Shown here: positions 24,916-34,019 of the stretch, piece after piece
Layout: the number at the start of each line of letters is the position of its first letter
How positions within the stretch are numbered: position 1 is the stretch's first letter
NCBI GenBank assembly: GCA_902489255.1
Contig: CABTZF010000003.1
Span: 1 to 64,000 of the forward strand
DNA length: 64,000 bases
Origin: an uncultured Peptoniphilus sp.
GTDB lineage: Bacteria; Bacillota; Clostridia; Tissierellales; Peptoniphilaceae
Direction of reading: 5' to 3'
The notes under the pieces: generated by a model
Seen by the model: the letters and a program-made list of their open reading frames with translations, nothing else
Databases searched by the model: none
What the model was told of the DNA's origin: nothing
Position numbers and translations under genes: made by a program

Positions 24916-25866
24916 ATGGACTTAAAATCAATTTTATATCCTATATTATTTTTAGGATTGACGGGAACTCTTTTTGGAGTAATATTATCAGTAGCATCTA
25001 AGATATTTTATATAAAACAAGATCCCAAGGTGATTGCTGTAAGGAATGCTTTACCGGGAGCAAATTGTGGAGCTTGCGGTTTCCCTGGATGTGATGGTAT
25101 GGCAAATGCAATTTGTAATGGAAGTGCCCCTGTTAACGGTTGTGTTATAGGTGGCAGTGACACTGCTGCTAAGGTGGCAGAAATCATGGGAGTAAATGCG
25201 GGAAATGTAGAAAGAAATGTTGCCTGTGTACTTTGCCAAGGAACTTGCGACCATGCAAAAAATAAATATGATTATCATGACTTAGTAGACTGTAGACTTA
25301 TTTCAGATTTTCAAAAAGGTCAAAAAGAATGTACATTTGGATGCTGCGGAGGCGGTACTTGTGTGTCCGTATGTGAATTTGATGCAATTCATATGGTAAA
25401 TGGAGTTGCTGAAGTTGACAAGGAAAAATGTGTAGCCTGTATGAAATGTATTAATATTTGTCCAAAACAAATAATTAAGTTAAGACCCTATAAATCTAAA
25501 ACAGTTGTTAAGTGTATGTCTAATGATCTTGGAAAAGTTGTTAGAAATAATTGCAGCATAGGTTGTATTGCATGTAAAATGTGTGAAAAGAACTGTCCTA
25601 AAGATGCAATTCATGTTGAAGATAACTTGGCAAGAATTGACTATGAAAAATGTATCAACTGTGGCAAGTGTGTTTCAGTATGTCCTACAGGAGCAATTTT
25701 CTGTGAATATCCTGAAAGAGTTGCTAAGATGAAAGAAATTGCTAAAGAAAAGAAGCAAAAAGAACTTGAAGCTAAAAAACTTGCAGCCCAAAAAGCAAAA
25801 GCGGAAGCTCAAGCTGAAGTTTCTACAAAAACGGCAACAGCAGTTTTAGATAAAGAAGATAAATAG
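24916..25866 (+). CDS. rnfB: Rnf complex subunit B (ferredoxin entry)
   Basis: RnfB takes electrons from reduced ferredoxin. It has an N-terminal membrane helix, then the CGACGFPGCDGMANAIC cluster domain near residue 50. A chain of ferredoxin motifs follows: CCGGGTCVSVCEFDAI, CVACMKCINICP, CSIGCIACKMCEKNCP and CINCGKCVSVCP. After the last cluster is an unusual Lys/Glu/Ala-rich tail (about residues 273-316) with heptad-like repeats. At 316 residues it is longer than the short proteobacterial forms, as in clostridia. The operon ends here with a terminator at 25941. Confidence 0.95.
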   Translation: MDLKSILYPILFLGLTGTLFGVILSVASKIFYIKQDPKVIAVRNALPGANCGACGFPGCDGMANAICNGSAPVNGCVIGGSDTAAKVAEIMGVNAGNVERNVACVLCQGTCDHAKNKYDYHDLVDCRLISDFQKGQKECTFGCCGGGTCVSVCEFDAIHMVNGVAEVDKEKCVACMKCINICPKQIIKLRPYKSKTVVKCMSNDLGKVVRNNCSIGCIACKMCEKNCPKDAIHVEDNLARIDYEKCINCGKCVSVCPTGAIFCEYPERVAKMKEIAKEKKQKELEAKKLAAQKAKAEAQAEVSTKTATAVLDKEDK

Positions 25867-25940
25867 AATAGTAAGGGCTCTTTGTCAAATAGTGCTGATG
25901 ATTATTCACCGACACAATTTATTTAGTGAGCTTATAATAA

Positions 25941-25974
25941 ATACTCCCAGTTTATGAATTGGGAGTATTTTTTT
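25941..25974 (+). terminator. Terminator of the rnf operon
   Basis: ATACTCCCA and TGGGAGTAT form a 9-bp stem around GTTTATGAAT, followed by TTTTTTT. Confidence 0.92.
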
Positions 25975-26158
25975 GATTTATTCTGTCATTTTTATAATTT
26001 TATAAGTAATTAACATAAGAAGGACAATATTTTGAAAAATAATAAAAAAACGGGGATATAATATAATAAATAATAAAAAATAAGGAGATGATTCAATTGG
26101 GCTAAGTATTATGATTAATAATTTTAAGAAGGTTAATATTTTTATAAGAAGAGTTGTT

Positions 26159-26629
26159 ATGAAAAAAAGGATTAGTTTTATATTAGTTATCTGTTTGTTA
26201 GGATCTATAATGAATACCTTTGCATACTCAAAAGGGGATGTAGAACTTTTAAATGGAAATGGTTATGAAGATAAATTATTAAGAAATAATCGTTATTACT
26301 ATACTGTAAGACACGAAAACGAAGAAAATTACAGGAAGAATATAAGCGAAAGAGAAGCACAAAGCGAGAGATATTATGAAGAAGCCATTAGAGATTTTCT
26401 ATCATTTACAGCCGGAATTCCTAGTTGGGCACTTGGCGGTGCAGTTGGTGTAGCATTGCATTTTTATCATTCTCCATATGATACAGCAGGTATTTATTAT
26501 ATAACAAAATCTACTTGCAAAAGGATTCGCCATGATAGAAAAACAGGAGAAGAAAGAGTAGTAGCAGTTGGATGTGGGTTTGAAATTTCTCACAATGGCA
26601 ATATTGAATCTAGAGATTTATGGTGTTAA
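26159..26629 (+). CDS. Uncharacterised secreted protein
   Basis: From ATG at 26159 the protein (156 residues) starts MKKRISFILVICLLGSIMNTFAYSKG, a clear signal peptide. The mature part has a charged segment (YTVRHENEENYRKNISEREAQSERYYEE), a hydrophobic stretch FTAGIPSWALGGAVGVALHFYHSPY, and a C-terminal region with cysteines in STCKRIRHD, VGCGFEIS and DLWC. An in-frame ATG at 26111 would add 16 basic residues. Neither start has a good ribosome site; the best one (AAGGAG, 26082-26088) lies too far upstream. I do not recognise the family. Confidence 0.6.
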   Translation: MKKRISFILVICLLGSIMNTFAYSKGDVELLNGNGYEDKLLRNNRYYYTVRHENEENYRKNISEREAQSERYYEEAIRDFLSFTAGIPSWALGGAVGVALHFYHSPYDTAGIYYITKSTCKRIRHDRKTGEERVVAVGCGFEISHNGNIESRDLWC

Positions 26630-26631
26630 AA

Positions 26632-27018
26632 ATGAAAGATTATAAAAATTCTAAAAAGATATATTTATATGATTCTTGTATAAGATTTTTTGCAGCTCTA
26701 TATACTATCCTTGTAGCTTATATAAATGTTAAATATTTTACTTTCAACATGAAGTTTCTTATAATTAGTTATATAATATTGGCGGCTATTGGAATAGGTC
26801 TTCATAAATATAATAGAGTACATGGTTATAGTATGTTTATAATATCTATACCTTTCCTCATCCTGCTTTTAATTTTAAGGCTGAAATACAATTTTTTTAC
26901 AAACTTTTCTGAAAGAAGAATTGAAAATTTGTATAATTTTACAATGGTTTTTTCTTTGGTTCAACTTGCAGGTGTAATTGATAATATATATCATTATTAT
27001 AAAAAAAATGAAGGCTGA
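26632..27018 (+). CDS. Uncharacterised four-helix membrane protein
   Basis: About 128 residues starting MKDYKNSKKIYLYDSCIRFFAALY. The four hydrophobic segments are FFAALYTILVAYINV, FLIISYIILAAIGIG, SMFIISIPFLILLLIL and FTMVFSLVQLAGVID. An alternative start at 26620 overlaps the previous stop. It directly follows the secreted protein, so the two may act together, for example as a secreted product and its membrane partner; this is a guess from position. No family recognised. Confidence 0.6.
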   Translation: MKDYKNSKKIYLYDSCIRFFAALYTILVAYINVKYFTFNMKFLIISYIILAAIGIGLHKYNRVHGYSMFIISIPFLILLLILRLKYNFFTNFSERRIENLYNFTMVFSLVQLAGVIDNIYHYYKKNEG

Positions 27019-27027
27019 AAAATAAAA

Positions 27028-27062
27028 AACTTTGCCGAAGACTTTTATCAGCAAAGTTTTTA
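27028..27062. terminator. Bidirectional terminator between convergent genes
   Basis: AAAACTTTGC and GCAAAGTTTT are perfect 10-base arms around a 15-base loop, with A-rich and T-rich flanks. It lies between the membrane-protein gene (plus) and the nitroreductase gene (minus). Confidence 0.85.
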
Positions 27063-27086
27063 ATTATTATATATTTTAAAATATTA

Positions 27087-27884
27087 TTAAAGTTTAAAAT
27101 ATCCTACTTGCAGATATTTTCCGGCATCTTTTAAATCAATAGTCCATTTGTGGTTTATGCCGATTGTTTTTGCCATTTCTTCAAAGTAGAACAATATTAT
27201 TCCCATATCTATTAATGAAGCTTTGTCTTCTCCATCTTTTTTTACCATATAGGCATAAACAGATTCATCCTTTATCATAAATCTCCAGGGTTGGAAATTT
27301 TTATGGCTCGGTGCATATCTTATTGATGAAAATATATCAAAAAGACCTCTTTGTTCCAAAAATTCTCCGGAAATAGGATCTTCTAAATTATCTTTAAAAA
27401 CAATTTCATCGACGCTAAGCCTTTCTTGAGTCACAGCCAAGTCAAATAATTTTTTCTTTTTGCCATAGCCTATAGCAATTAAATAATCTATATTTTGTCC
27501 ATTTTCACCAAATATAGATTTTTTTGTTTCACCATCAACAGAAGCAACGGTAATCCAACAAGTGTCCAAGTCCATATTAACAATTTCTGTATTTAACTTT
27601 TCCAGCATATAACCGCTTTTTAGAATATTAAGGTCTGTATTTTTTGCTATTTCAAGACCTATGTAGTGGGGGGCTTCAATCATAACTCCGCTATATCCGG
27701 CCTTGCCATTTAAACCCTTATATATTATGCTACCGTTTTCAAAAAGATAAAACTTAGCCATTGAATCTAAATCATCAATTACCTTCATTGATTCTTTTAT
27801 CTTACCAAGTAAATCACCGGATATATTTTTGCTTTTAAAGTCCCTAACTGATTTTCTTTTTTGTAAGAAATTTGTCATTAACAT
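27087..27884 (-). CDS. Nitroreductase-family protein
   Basis: About 265 residues. The start MLMTNFLQKRKSVRDFKSK at 27884 has GGGAGTGAT upstream; the longer frame to 27917 does not. FLQKRKSVRDF is the usual FMN-contacting N-terminus. The middle holds the dimer helix LNTEIVNMDLDTCWITVA, and IAIGYGKKKKLF lies in the first half. The C-terminal half has a second nitroreductase-like SIRYAPSHKNFQPWRFMI. The layout matches the putative nitroreductase TM1586-like group rather than the short NfsB type. It probably uses FMN and NAD(P)H; the substrate is unknown. Confidence 0.8.
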   Translation of the reverse strand: MLMTNFLQKRKSVRDFKSKNISGDLLGKIKESMKVIDDLDSMAKFYLFENGSIIYKGLNGKAGYSGVMIEAPHYIGLEIAKNTDLNILKSGYMLEKLNTEIVNMDLDTCWITVASVDGETKKSIFGENGQNIDYLIAIGYGKKKKLFDLAVTQERLSVDEIVFKDNLEDPISGEFLEQRGLFDIFSSIRYAPSHKNFQPWRFMIKDESVYAYMVKKDGEDKASLIDMGIILFYFEEMAKTIGINHKWTIDLKDAGKYLQVGYFKL

Positions 27885-27982
27885 ATTATCACTCCCATTA
27901 TCTTTATTATAATACACTTTTAATAAAAAAAATAGTTTTAAAAAACTAAAAAAATAGTATAAACTAATTGTGGAGGGAAATT

Positions 27983-29821
27983 TTGAAACTTACAGAAAAA
28001 CAAAAGCTTGCAACAGAGCATTTTAAGGGCCCGGGACTTGTTCTGGCAGTTCCGGGTGCAGGCAAGACCACTATGATTTTATACAGGATATTAAAATTAA
28101 TTGATAGGGGAGTTGACCCGAAAAGAATATTAACAATTACTTTTTCAAAGGCAGCTACTATTAATATGACTAAAAGATTTTCCTCACTTTATAATAAGAA
28201 AGGTACGAATTTTTTTACAATTCATGCCTTTTGTTATAGGATTTTGCTGGACTATGCAAGGCTAAGAGGTAAAAATTACAACTTGATTGAAGATAGCAAG
28301 GGCTCTAAAATGAAGATACTTAGACAAATTTATCTATCAGTCAATAAGATATATCCTACAGATGAGATTTTAGACCTTGCTTTTAATGAAATTTCTGCTT
28401 GTAAAAATTTACTGTTAAACCCCTCTACCTATGAAAATAATAAGTTTTGTCAAACTTTAAATTTTGAAAAAATCTATAGGTTATATGAAAGCTATAAGGA
28501 AAGCAAACATTTAATAGATTTTGACGATATGCTCACTTTAACCTATAAACTTTTAAAAGAAGATAATTATTTTAGGGAAAAATACCGGGCATATTTTGAT
28601 TTTATACAAGTTGACGAGGGTCAGGACACATCTTATGTACAATTTTTAATTTTAAAACTTCTTACCAAGCCTAAAAATAATATCTTTATTGTTGCGGATG
28701 ATGATCAATGTATTTATGGCTTTAGGGGCGCCAGTCCGGATGAATTATTAAACCTAAAAACTTATTATAAAGATTTGAAAATTTACTATATGAATGAAAA
28801 TTTTAGATCAAGTAAAAATATTGTTAATATTTCAAATATATTTATTGGACAAAATGAAAACAGGTTTAAAAAGACAATTATAACTAATAATTCTTGGAAT
28901 ACTCCTGTTTCTCTTATAAAAGTTAAAGATGCTAAAGACCAATATGACTTTATATTAAAAAAATTGCATAATTTAACCGGCACAAGTGCAATTCTTTATA
29001 GGAATAATTTATCAGCGGTGGGATTAGTAGAATATCTTGAAAGAAATAATATAGATTTTAATATTAAAGATACTAGGAATAAATTTTTTACTCACTTTAT
29101 TATTAAAGATATTTTAGATATAATGAATTTTTCTAAGGATCTGTCAAATATTAGCCTATATGAGAAGTTTTATTATAAACTTGAGGGCTATATTTCCAAA
29201 AGCCATATTGCTTATATAAAAACAAAACCAACAAGTAATATTTTTAAAGTTCTGATGAACTATCCGGGTTTATCAGATTATTATTTGAAAAATATTTCAA
29301 AACTTGCCGGTGATTTTAAAAGCTTAAAAGCTAAAAATATGTATGGAGGAATTGATTTTATAGAAAATCAGATGGGGTATTTTAATTATTTAGAAGAAAA
29401 TGCAAAGAGATTGGGAGAAAGTATTAATGCCCTGGCAGAATATATTTTTTATATAAAATTAATAGCCGGAAATACTCAAACAATGGAAGAATTTACAGGG
29501 AGATTAAAGCATTTGGAATTTTTGTTAAGAAAGCCCAAGGATTCAAAGGCTAACTTATCCTTATCAACTATTCACTCAGCCAAGGGCTTGGAATATGATA
29601 ATGTATTTTTAATAGACTTAATTGAAGGCAATATTCCTTCTTCTGTTGCTATAGACCAATTAACGGAATCAAAAGATTTTCTTGAAGAAGAGAGGAGATT
29701 ATTTTATGTAGCTATGACCAGAGCCAAAGATAACTTATTTTTACTATATCCATCCTCCAGGAACAAGGTTAAGAATGAAATGTCAAGATTTTTAACGGAT
29801 TTAACAAATTATAATGCATAG
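27983..29821 (+). CDS. UvrD/PcrA-type superfamily 1 DNA helicase
   Basis: A 612-residue SF1A helicase. TTG at 27983 is taken as start because GGAGG lies 7 bases upstream. Motifs seen: Q-motif LTEKQKLATEH, Walker A VPGAGKTTMI, Ia TFSKAATINM, II FIQVDEGQDTSYVQF (DEGQD for the usual DEAQD/DEFQD), III DDDQCIYGFRGASP, IV NFRSSKNIVN, V STIHSAKGLEYDNVFL, VI RRLFYVAMTRAKDNL. It is shorter than UvrD/PcrA (about 720) and lacks their C-terminal tail. It is a repair-type helicase or a UvrD paralogue. MgtE follows 9 bases later. Confidence 0.9.
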   Translation: MKLTEKQKLATEHFKGPGLVLAVPGAGKTTMILYRILKLIDRGVDPKRILTITFSKAATINMTKRFSSLYNKKGTNFFTIHAFCYRILLDYARLRGKNYNLIEDSKGSKMKILRQIYLSVNKIYPTDEILDLAFNEISACKNLLLNPSTYENNKFCQTLNFEKIYRLYESYKESKHLIDFDDMLTLTYKLLKEDNYFREKYRAYFDFIQVDEGQDTSYVQFLILKLLTKPKNNIFIVADDDQCIYGFRGASPDELLNLKTYYKDLKIYYMNENFRSSKNIVNISNIFIGQNENRFKKTIITNNSWNTPVSLIKVKDAKDQYDFILKKLHNLTGTSAILYRNNLSAVGLVEYLERNNIDFNIKDTRNKFFTHFIIKDILDIMNFSKDLSNISLYEKFYYKLEGYISKSHIAYIKTKPTSNIFKVLMNYPGLSDYYLKNISKLAGDFKSLKAKNMYGGIDFIENQMGYFNYLEENAKRLGESINALAEYIFYIKLIAGNTQTMEEFTGRLKHLEFLLRKPKDSKANLSLSTIHSAKGLEYDNVFLIDLIEGNIPSSVAIDQLTESKDFLEEERRLFYVAMTRAKDNLFLLYPSSRNKVKNEMSRFLTDLTNYNA

Positions 29822-29830
29822 GAGTAGTTT

Positions 29831-31168
29831 ATGGACGATATTTTAGAACAAATTAGAATAATTTTGGATGGGGAAGATAAAATATTGGCAAACAATTTGT
29901 TTGAAGAATTTCATGCAGTTGATATAGCCATTAATCTAAAAGCCTTATCAGATGAAGAATTAAATGCCTTTGTAAAACTTTTAAACGATGAAAATTTGGG
30001 GAAAATATTTGAAAATGCAGACGAGGAATTGGATATAAAGCTTGCTGAATTTTTTAACAATTTTAAGCTGTTAGAAATTTTTTCCAATATGGAAGCCTCT
30101 GATGTTGCAGATGTTTTGGGGCTTTTGCCAACGGTAAGACGAAAAGATATTTTAAAAATAATGAAGGCATCAGACTCTAATATTTTGAAGATGATACTAT
30201 CTTTTGATGAAGATACAGCCGGTGGGATAATGAGCACCAATTTTATTTCACTAAGGGAAAATCTCACTGCTAAAGATGCCTTAGATAAAATAAAAAGGAT
30301 ATCGCCAAAAACAGAAATTATAGATGAAATTTTTGTAACGGATTATATGCATAGATTAAAGGGCTATGTGACTTTAAGAACCATTTTAACGGCAGAAGAT
30401 GACGAGATTCTAAAAGATATATATGAAGAAGTTGATTTTTATGTATATGCACGGGATGACCAGGAAATAGCCGCAAATTTGTTCACAAAATATGACCTTA
30501 CACTTTTACCTGTCTTAAACCAAAACAAGGCAATTCTCGGAGTAATTACATCTGAAGATATAATACCTGTAATAGAAGATGAGTTAAACGAAGATATGTT
30601 GGCTATGCATGGGGTTGGAAATGAAGATGTCGGTTCAGGAATTTTTAAATCTATTAAGTCCAGAATGCCCTGGCTGATAATAAATCTATTAACAGCTTTT
30701 TTGGCATCATCAGTTGTTAAAAACTTTGAATCCACAATTTCAAAAGTAGTAGTTTTATCAGCAGCGATGCCGATAATTACAGGAATGGGCGGAAATTCAG
30801 GAAGTCAAACTCTTTCAATAGTTTTAACATCCCTTGCAAGAGGGGAGATTAGCTTGGAAAAAGATTTCAAATTAGTAGTAAAAGAAATTTTGTTGGGAAT
30901 ATTGCAAGGAGCGGTGATTGGAATAATTACAGCTGCAATCTTTATGATGTGGAACAAAAATTTATATATGGCACTGATTTTATTTTTATCAATGATTGCT
31001 AACATGATAATTGCCGGAGTCACAGGATTTTTAATTCCCCTTATTTTGGATAAATTAAAAATTGATCCGGCAGTTGCTTCATCAATATTTTTAACTACTT
31101 TTACAGACACTTGCGGATTTTTTATTTTTTTAGGTCTATCAACAGTATTTTTAAAATATTTGCTTTAA
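29831..31168 (+). CDS. mgtE: Magnesium transporter MgtE
   Basis: A 445-residue Mg2+ channel. It shows the N-terminal superhelical MgtE domain (ASDVADVLGLLPTVRRKDILKIM), two CBS domains (about residues 135-255, with MHRLKGYVTLRTIL and LPVLNQNKAILGVITSEDII), and five C-terminal helices. The pore signature is MPIITGMGGNSGSQTLSIVL, and the Mg-site region is FTDTCGFFIFLGLSTVFLK. Mg2+ released from the CBS domains opens the pore in this family. No M-box riboswitch is visible upstream. Its stop overlaps that of the convergent acetyltransferase. Confidence 0.95.
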   Translation: MDDILEQIRIILDGEDKILANNLFEEFHAVDIAINLKALSDEELNAFVKLLNDENLGKIFENADEELDIKLAEFFNNFKLLEIFSNMEASDVADVLGLLPTVRRKDILKIMKASDSNILKMILSFDEDTAGGIMSTNFISLRENLTAKDALDKIKRISPKTEIIDEIFVTDYMHRLKGYVTLRTILTAEDDEILKDIYEEVDFYVYARDDQEIAANLFTKYDLTLLPVLNQNKAILGVITSEDIIPVIEDELNEDMLAMHGVGNEDVGSGIFKSIKSRMPWLIINLLTAFLASSVVKNFESTISKVVVLSAAMPIITGMGGNSGSQTLSIVLTSLARGEISLEKDFKLVVKEILLGILQGAVIGIITAAIFMMWNKNLYMALILFLSMIANMIIAGVTGFLIPLILDKLKIDPAVASSIFLTTFTDTCGFFIFLGLSTVFLKYLL

Positions 31169-31701
31169 TTTTTTAAAAATTTTTCAAAGGCAAGTCTTTT
31201 GTTCTTGCCTCCCAGATAAACTATTCCTGCATATTCAAAATCCAAAGATTGTAATAGCTTTTGCATTATATTATTGACCTCATGAGTATCAATTTTTAAG
31301 ACATAGGTGTTTTTTTCTTTTGCAAAAGATTCAATTTTTTTAATTAAAATTTTTGCATAGCCTTTGTTTCTTTGGTTCTTTTTAACACCAAGCCTGTGAA
31401 TTACAAGGTAGTTAGATTTATATTTCCACCCACCTATAATTTTATCATAATCCTTGTCATAATTTTTTAAAATGGCAGTTGCTACAACATCTCCATTTAG
31501 ATCTTCCAAGACATATAAAAACTCATTGGTCAGAAGTTCTTTAAAATTATCCAAATTTGGCTTATCAGGTCCTTGCCATTGGTCAATATCCATTTGCTTC
31601 AAAAACTTGGACCCGTCGTCATAAATTTCTAAAATACTATCCCTGTCAATTTCCTTTGCCGGTCTAAATATCAGTTGATTCAAAGATATGCTAGTCTTCA
31701 T
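31165..31701 (-). CDS. GNAT acetyltransferase, paralogue of the SfsA-fused domain
   Basis: 178 residues from ATG at 31701 (MKTSISLNQLIFRPAKEIDRDSILEIYDDGSKFL). GNAT features: IHRLGVKKNQRNKGYAKILIKKI (acetyl-CoA loop, Q/RxxGxG/A-like) and a C-terminal VLKIDTHEVNNIMQKLLQSLDFEYAG. It is strongly similar along its length to residues of about 235-395 of the upstream SfsA-GNAT protein: both share IYDDGSK, DQWQG--KPNLDN, NQRNKGYA and IDTH. It overlaps that gene by 11 bases. It probably arose by tandem duplication of the acetyltransferase part. Substrate unknown. Confidence 0.85.
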   Translation of the reverse strand: MKTSISLNQLIFRPAKEIDRDSILEIYDDGSKFLKQMDIDQWQGPDKPNLDNFKELLTNEFLYVLEDLNGDVVATAILKNYDKDYDKIIGGWKYKSNYLVIHRLGVKKNQRNKGYAKILIKKIESFAKEKNTYVLKIDTHEVNNIMQKLLQSLDFEYAGIVYLGGKNKRLAFEKFLKN

Positions 31702-32908
31702 TATCACTTGAAGTTTTAAAATACAAGGGCTTTTCAAAGGTATCTCTTGGGATTTTTCCCTTAAAGTACATAATACCTGCATATCTAAATCCACAAGCCC
31801 TTAAAATATCCTGCATCTTATAATTATCCCTATGAGTATCTATTCTTAAAACATTTAAGTGCATTTTTTTTGCCAAGTCTTCAATTTTATTAAAAAATTT
31901 ACGGGCATAGCCCTTATTTCTTTGGTTACCTGCAACTGCAAACCTGTGAATACTTAAATATTTATCTCCATAAATATATTTGCCGTCAATTTTATTATAA
32001 TCTTCTTCATAAGTAGTTAGAATAGCAGTAGCTACAGGTATTTTGTCATCTAAAACGTATAGAGTTTTGTTGTTAAGCAGTTCCTGCATATTATCAAGAT
32101 TTGGTTTATAAGAGCCTTGCCACTGATCAACACCCATAGCTTTTAAAGATTTAGATCCGTCATCATAAATTTTTAAGATGGAATCCTTATCATCATAGTC
32201 GGCAAGTCTAAGCACAATGTGGTCTAAATTATAACTTATTTTATTTGCAAGGGTGATTTCATCTACTTTGACAGTAGAATCATAAACTAAGATATTAACG
32301 CCTATTTCACTTGCAATTTCTAATTCTTCTGCAAATTCATAGTGCCTTTTATAGTTGGGATAGAATTGGTTTGGACCATGCATTTGAATTAGAAAAAGTA
32401 TATAAGCATCATACCCTTCCTCTTTAGCTTTAATAAGTTCTTTTATATGCTTTAAGCCCCTAAGAGTGGGAGCATCAGGAAAAGAAGCCAAGCCGTTATT
32501 TTCTAAAGTCACTCCTTTGACTTCAAGAAAAGCTTTTTTATTTTCTCCCTCTAAGTAAAAATCAAAACGACTTTTGTCGTATTTATATTCTCTTTTGTAA
32601 TTAATAATGTCAAATCCGAAGTCCAATTTTTTTTCTTTAATAGCCTCTTCAACAACATTATTAGGAGCCATTGAATCGACATTAATCAACATATCGTTTT
32701 TTTCAACAGAAATAAGAGTATAGTTAGTCTTCCTGCTGTGTGAAAAATTTTCACACACATAGCACTTGGCACCCTTAATGAAAAGTTCCTTGCACCTGCC
32801 GGTGTTAGGAATATAAACTAATACTTCCCGGCTATTAATATTGACTTTTGCTATAAATCTATTTAATCTTTTAATAAAAATTCCTTCACAAATATTATTA
32901 TATTTCAT
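31691..32908 (-). CDS. sfsA: SfsA fused to a GNAT acetyltransferase domain
   Basis: 405 residues in two parts. Residues 1-230 are SfsA (sugar fermentation stimulation protein family): FIKRLNRFIAKVNINSREVLVYIPNTGRCKELF, DSMAPNNVVEEAI, FDFYLEGENKKAFLEVKGVTLENNGLASFPDAPTLRGLKHIKEL. The last is the nuclease-like E-V-K core. Residues of about 235-395 are a GNAT domain with IHRFAVAGNQRNKGYARKFF. SfsA proteins are usually about 230-240 residues and stand alone, so this is a gene fusion. The frame is uninterrupted. The role of SfsA itself is unsettled. Confidence 0.85.
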   Translation of the reverse strand: MKYNNICEGIFIKRLNRFIAKVNINSREVLVYIPNTGRCKELFIKGAKCYVCENFSHSRKTNYTLISVEKNDMLINVDSMAPNNVVEEAIKEKKLDFGFDIINYKREYKYDKSRFDFYLEGENKKAFLEVKGVTLENNGLASFPDAPTLRGLKHIKELIKAKEEGYDAYILFLIQMHGPNQFYPNYKRHYEFAEELEIASEIGVNILVYDSTVKVDEITLANKISYNLDHIVLRLADYDDKDSILKIYDDGSKSLKAMGVDQWQGSYKPNLDNMQELLNNKTLYVLDDKIPVATAILTTYEEDYNKIDGKYIYGDKYLSIHRFAVAGNQRNKGYARKFFNKIEDLAKKMHLNVLRIDTHRDNYKMQDILRACGFRYAGIMYFKGKIPRDTFEKPLYFKTSSDNED

Positions 32909-33369
32909 TAAAGACCTCCTTTCTTACATAATTAGTATATATCAAAACGTAAAATAAAAAAAGATATTTATAAAATTCTAAGGTTATTACTGTAAAAAAC
33001 ATTTCATTTTTTAGTATATATAATATTAATCTAAGTTTTAAAATAAGTTATTACTTGTAATAAAAGACGAAAATATCGAGATTTAGTAATATAAATAAGT
33101 AAAATACATAAAATTACAAGGCATTAAAAAAAAGATAATTCAGTATATCTTTAGCTTGTAAACATTAAAAATGGATGATACATTTGATATTATAGTAATT
33201 TAAAAATATTTTACAGATGCTTTAAAAATATTATAAAATACATTAAAATTAAATAAAAAGATTATTTATTATTTTTTTCAGCTTAATAAGCAACTTTTGA
33301 CTATAAAGTTAAAAATATATTAAATTTTATAGGTTAAATTTAATGTATTTTGTTATATGGGGTGAAGTT
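32909..33369. other. AT-rich intergenic region
   Basis: This is the divergent upstream region of the sfsA fusion and the YgjV-like gene. It is very AT-rich with scattered TATAAT-like words, for example near 33018-33026. I see no open frame with a ribosome site, RNA gene or hairpin terminator. Confidence 0.4.
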
Positions 33370-33903
33370 TTGGATTTAAAAAATATAGGTATACAGGCAA
33401 TAGGATTTATAGGGACAGCTTTATTTTTTGTATCATTTCAATGTAAAAGCAATAAAAACCTCTTTAGGGTGCAATTTCTATCTTATTTTTGCTATACAAT
33501 TCACCTTATTTTTTTAGGAGCTTTAACAGGAGGAATAAGTTATGTAGTAAATACCGTAAGATCTCTTTGTTTAGGAAGTGATATAAAATATTTAAAAAGT
33601 AAATCTATGGGCTTTATAATTTGTATTTTACAAATTATTGTTTTATTTTTTACTTGGTCGGGGTGGATATCAATTCTTCCTGTGGCTGCAAATATAGCTT
33701 CGACAATTGGAGGTTATACTCATAATGCTCGAAAAATAAGAGTTGTAGGGATTTTTATAAATTCTCCCTTATGGATAATTTACAATGTTACAGTTGGATC
33801 TTTTCCGGGAATTCTTGACGAAATAGTAAGTGAGCTTTCTATGATAATATCTATAATTCATTATGGTTGGAAAAATCTTGATAATACAGACTCTTACCTA
33901 TGA
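33370..33903 (+). CDS. YgjV-family inner membrane protein
   Basis: About 177 residues, five or more membrane segments: IQAIGFIGTALFFVSFQ, FLSYFCYTIHLIFLGALTGG, GFIICILQIIVLFFTW, ILPVAANIASTIGGY and IFINSPLWIIYNVTVGS. The pattern SFQCKSNKNLFRVQFLSYFCYTIHLIFLGA matches the YgjV-type small membrane family. TTG at 33370 is taken as start because GGGGTGAAG lies just upstream; the longer frame starts at 33343. The function of the family is not established. Confidence 0.75.
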   Translation: MDLKNIGIQAIGFIGTALFFVSFQCKSNKNLFRVQFLSYFCYTIHLIFLGALTGGISYVVNTVRSLCLGSDIKYLKSKSMGFIICILQIIVLFFTWSGWISILPVAANIASTIGGYTHNARKIRVVGIFINSPLWIIYNVTVGSFPGILDEIVSELSMIISIIHYGWKNLDNTDSYL

Positions 33904-33969
33904 TTGAATATATTTAAAATGCTATTTAAACTTAATAAAATAAATTATATATAAAAATTTTATGTAAGA

Positions 33970-34004
33970 AAAAAATAGTTGACCTAAAAGCCAACTATTT
34001 TTTA
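33970..34004. terminator. Bidirectional terminator before hutU
   Basis: AAAAATAGTTG and CAACTATTTTT are 11-base arms around a 10-base loop, with A and T runs on both sides. It serves the convergent YgjV-like and hutU genes. Confidence 0.85.
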
Positions 34005-34019
34005 GATTTATTTGTAAAT

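Noticed and set aside
26111..26158. Longer start of the unknown secreted protein at ATG 26111
   Set aside because: It would place 16 mostly basic residues before a complete signal peptide and has no better ribosome site; kept only as an alternative.
29825..29831. M-box riboswitch before mgtE
   Set aside because: mgtE starts only 9 bases after the helicase gene, leaving no room for a leader element.
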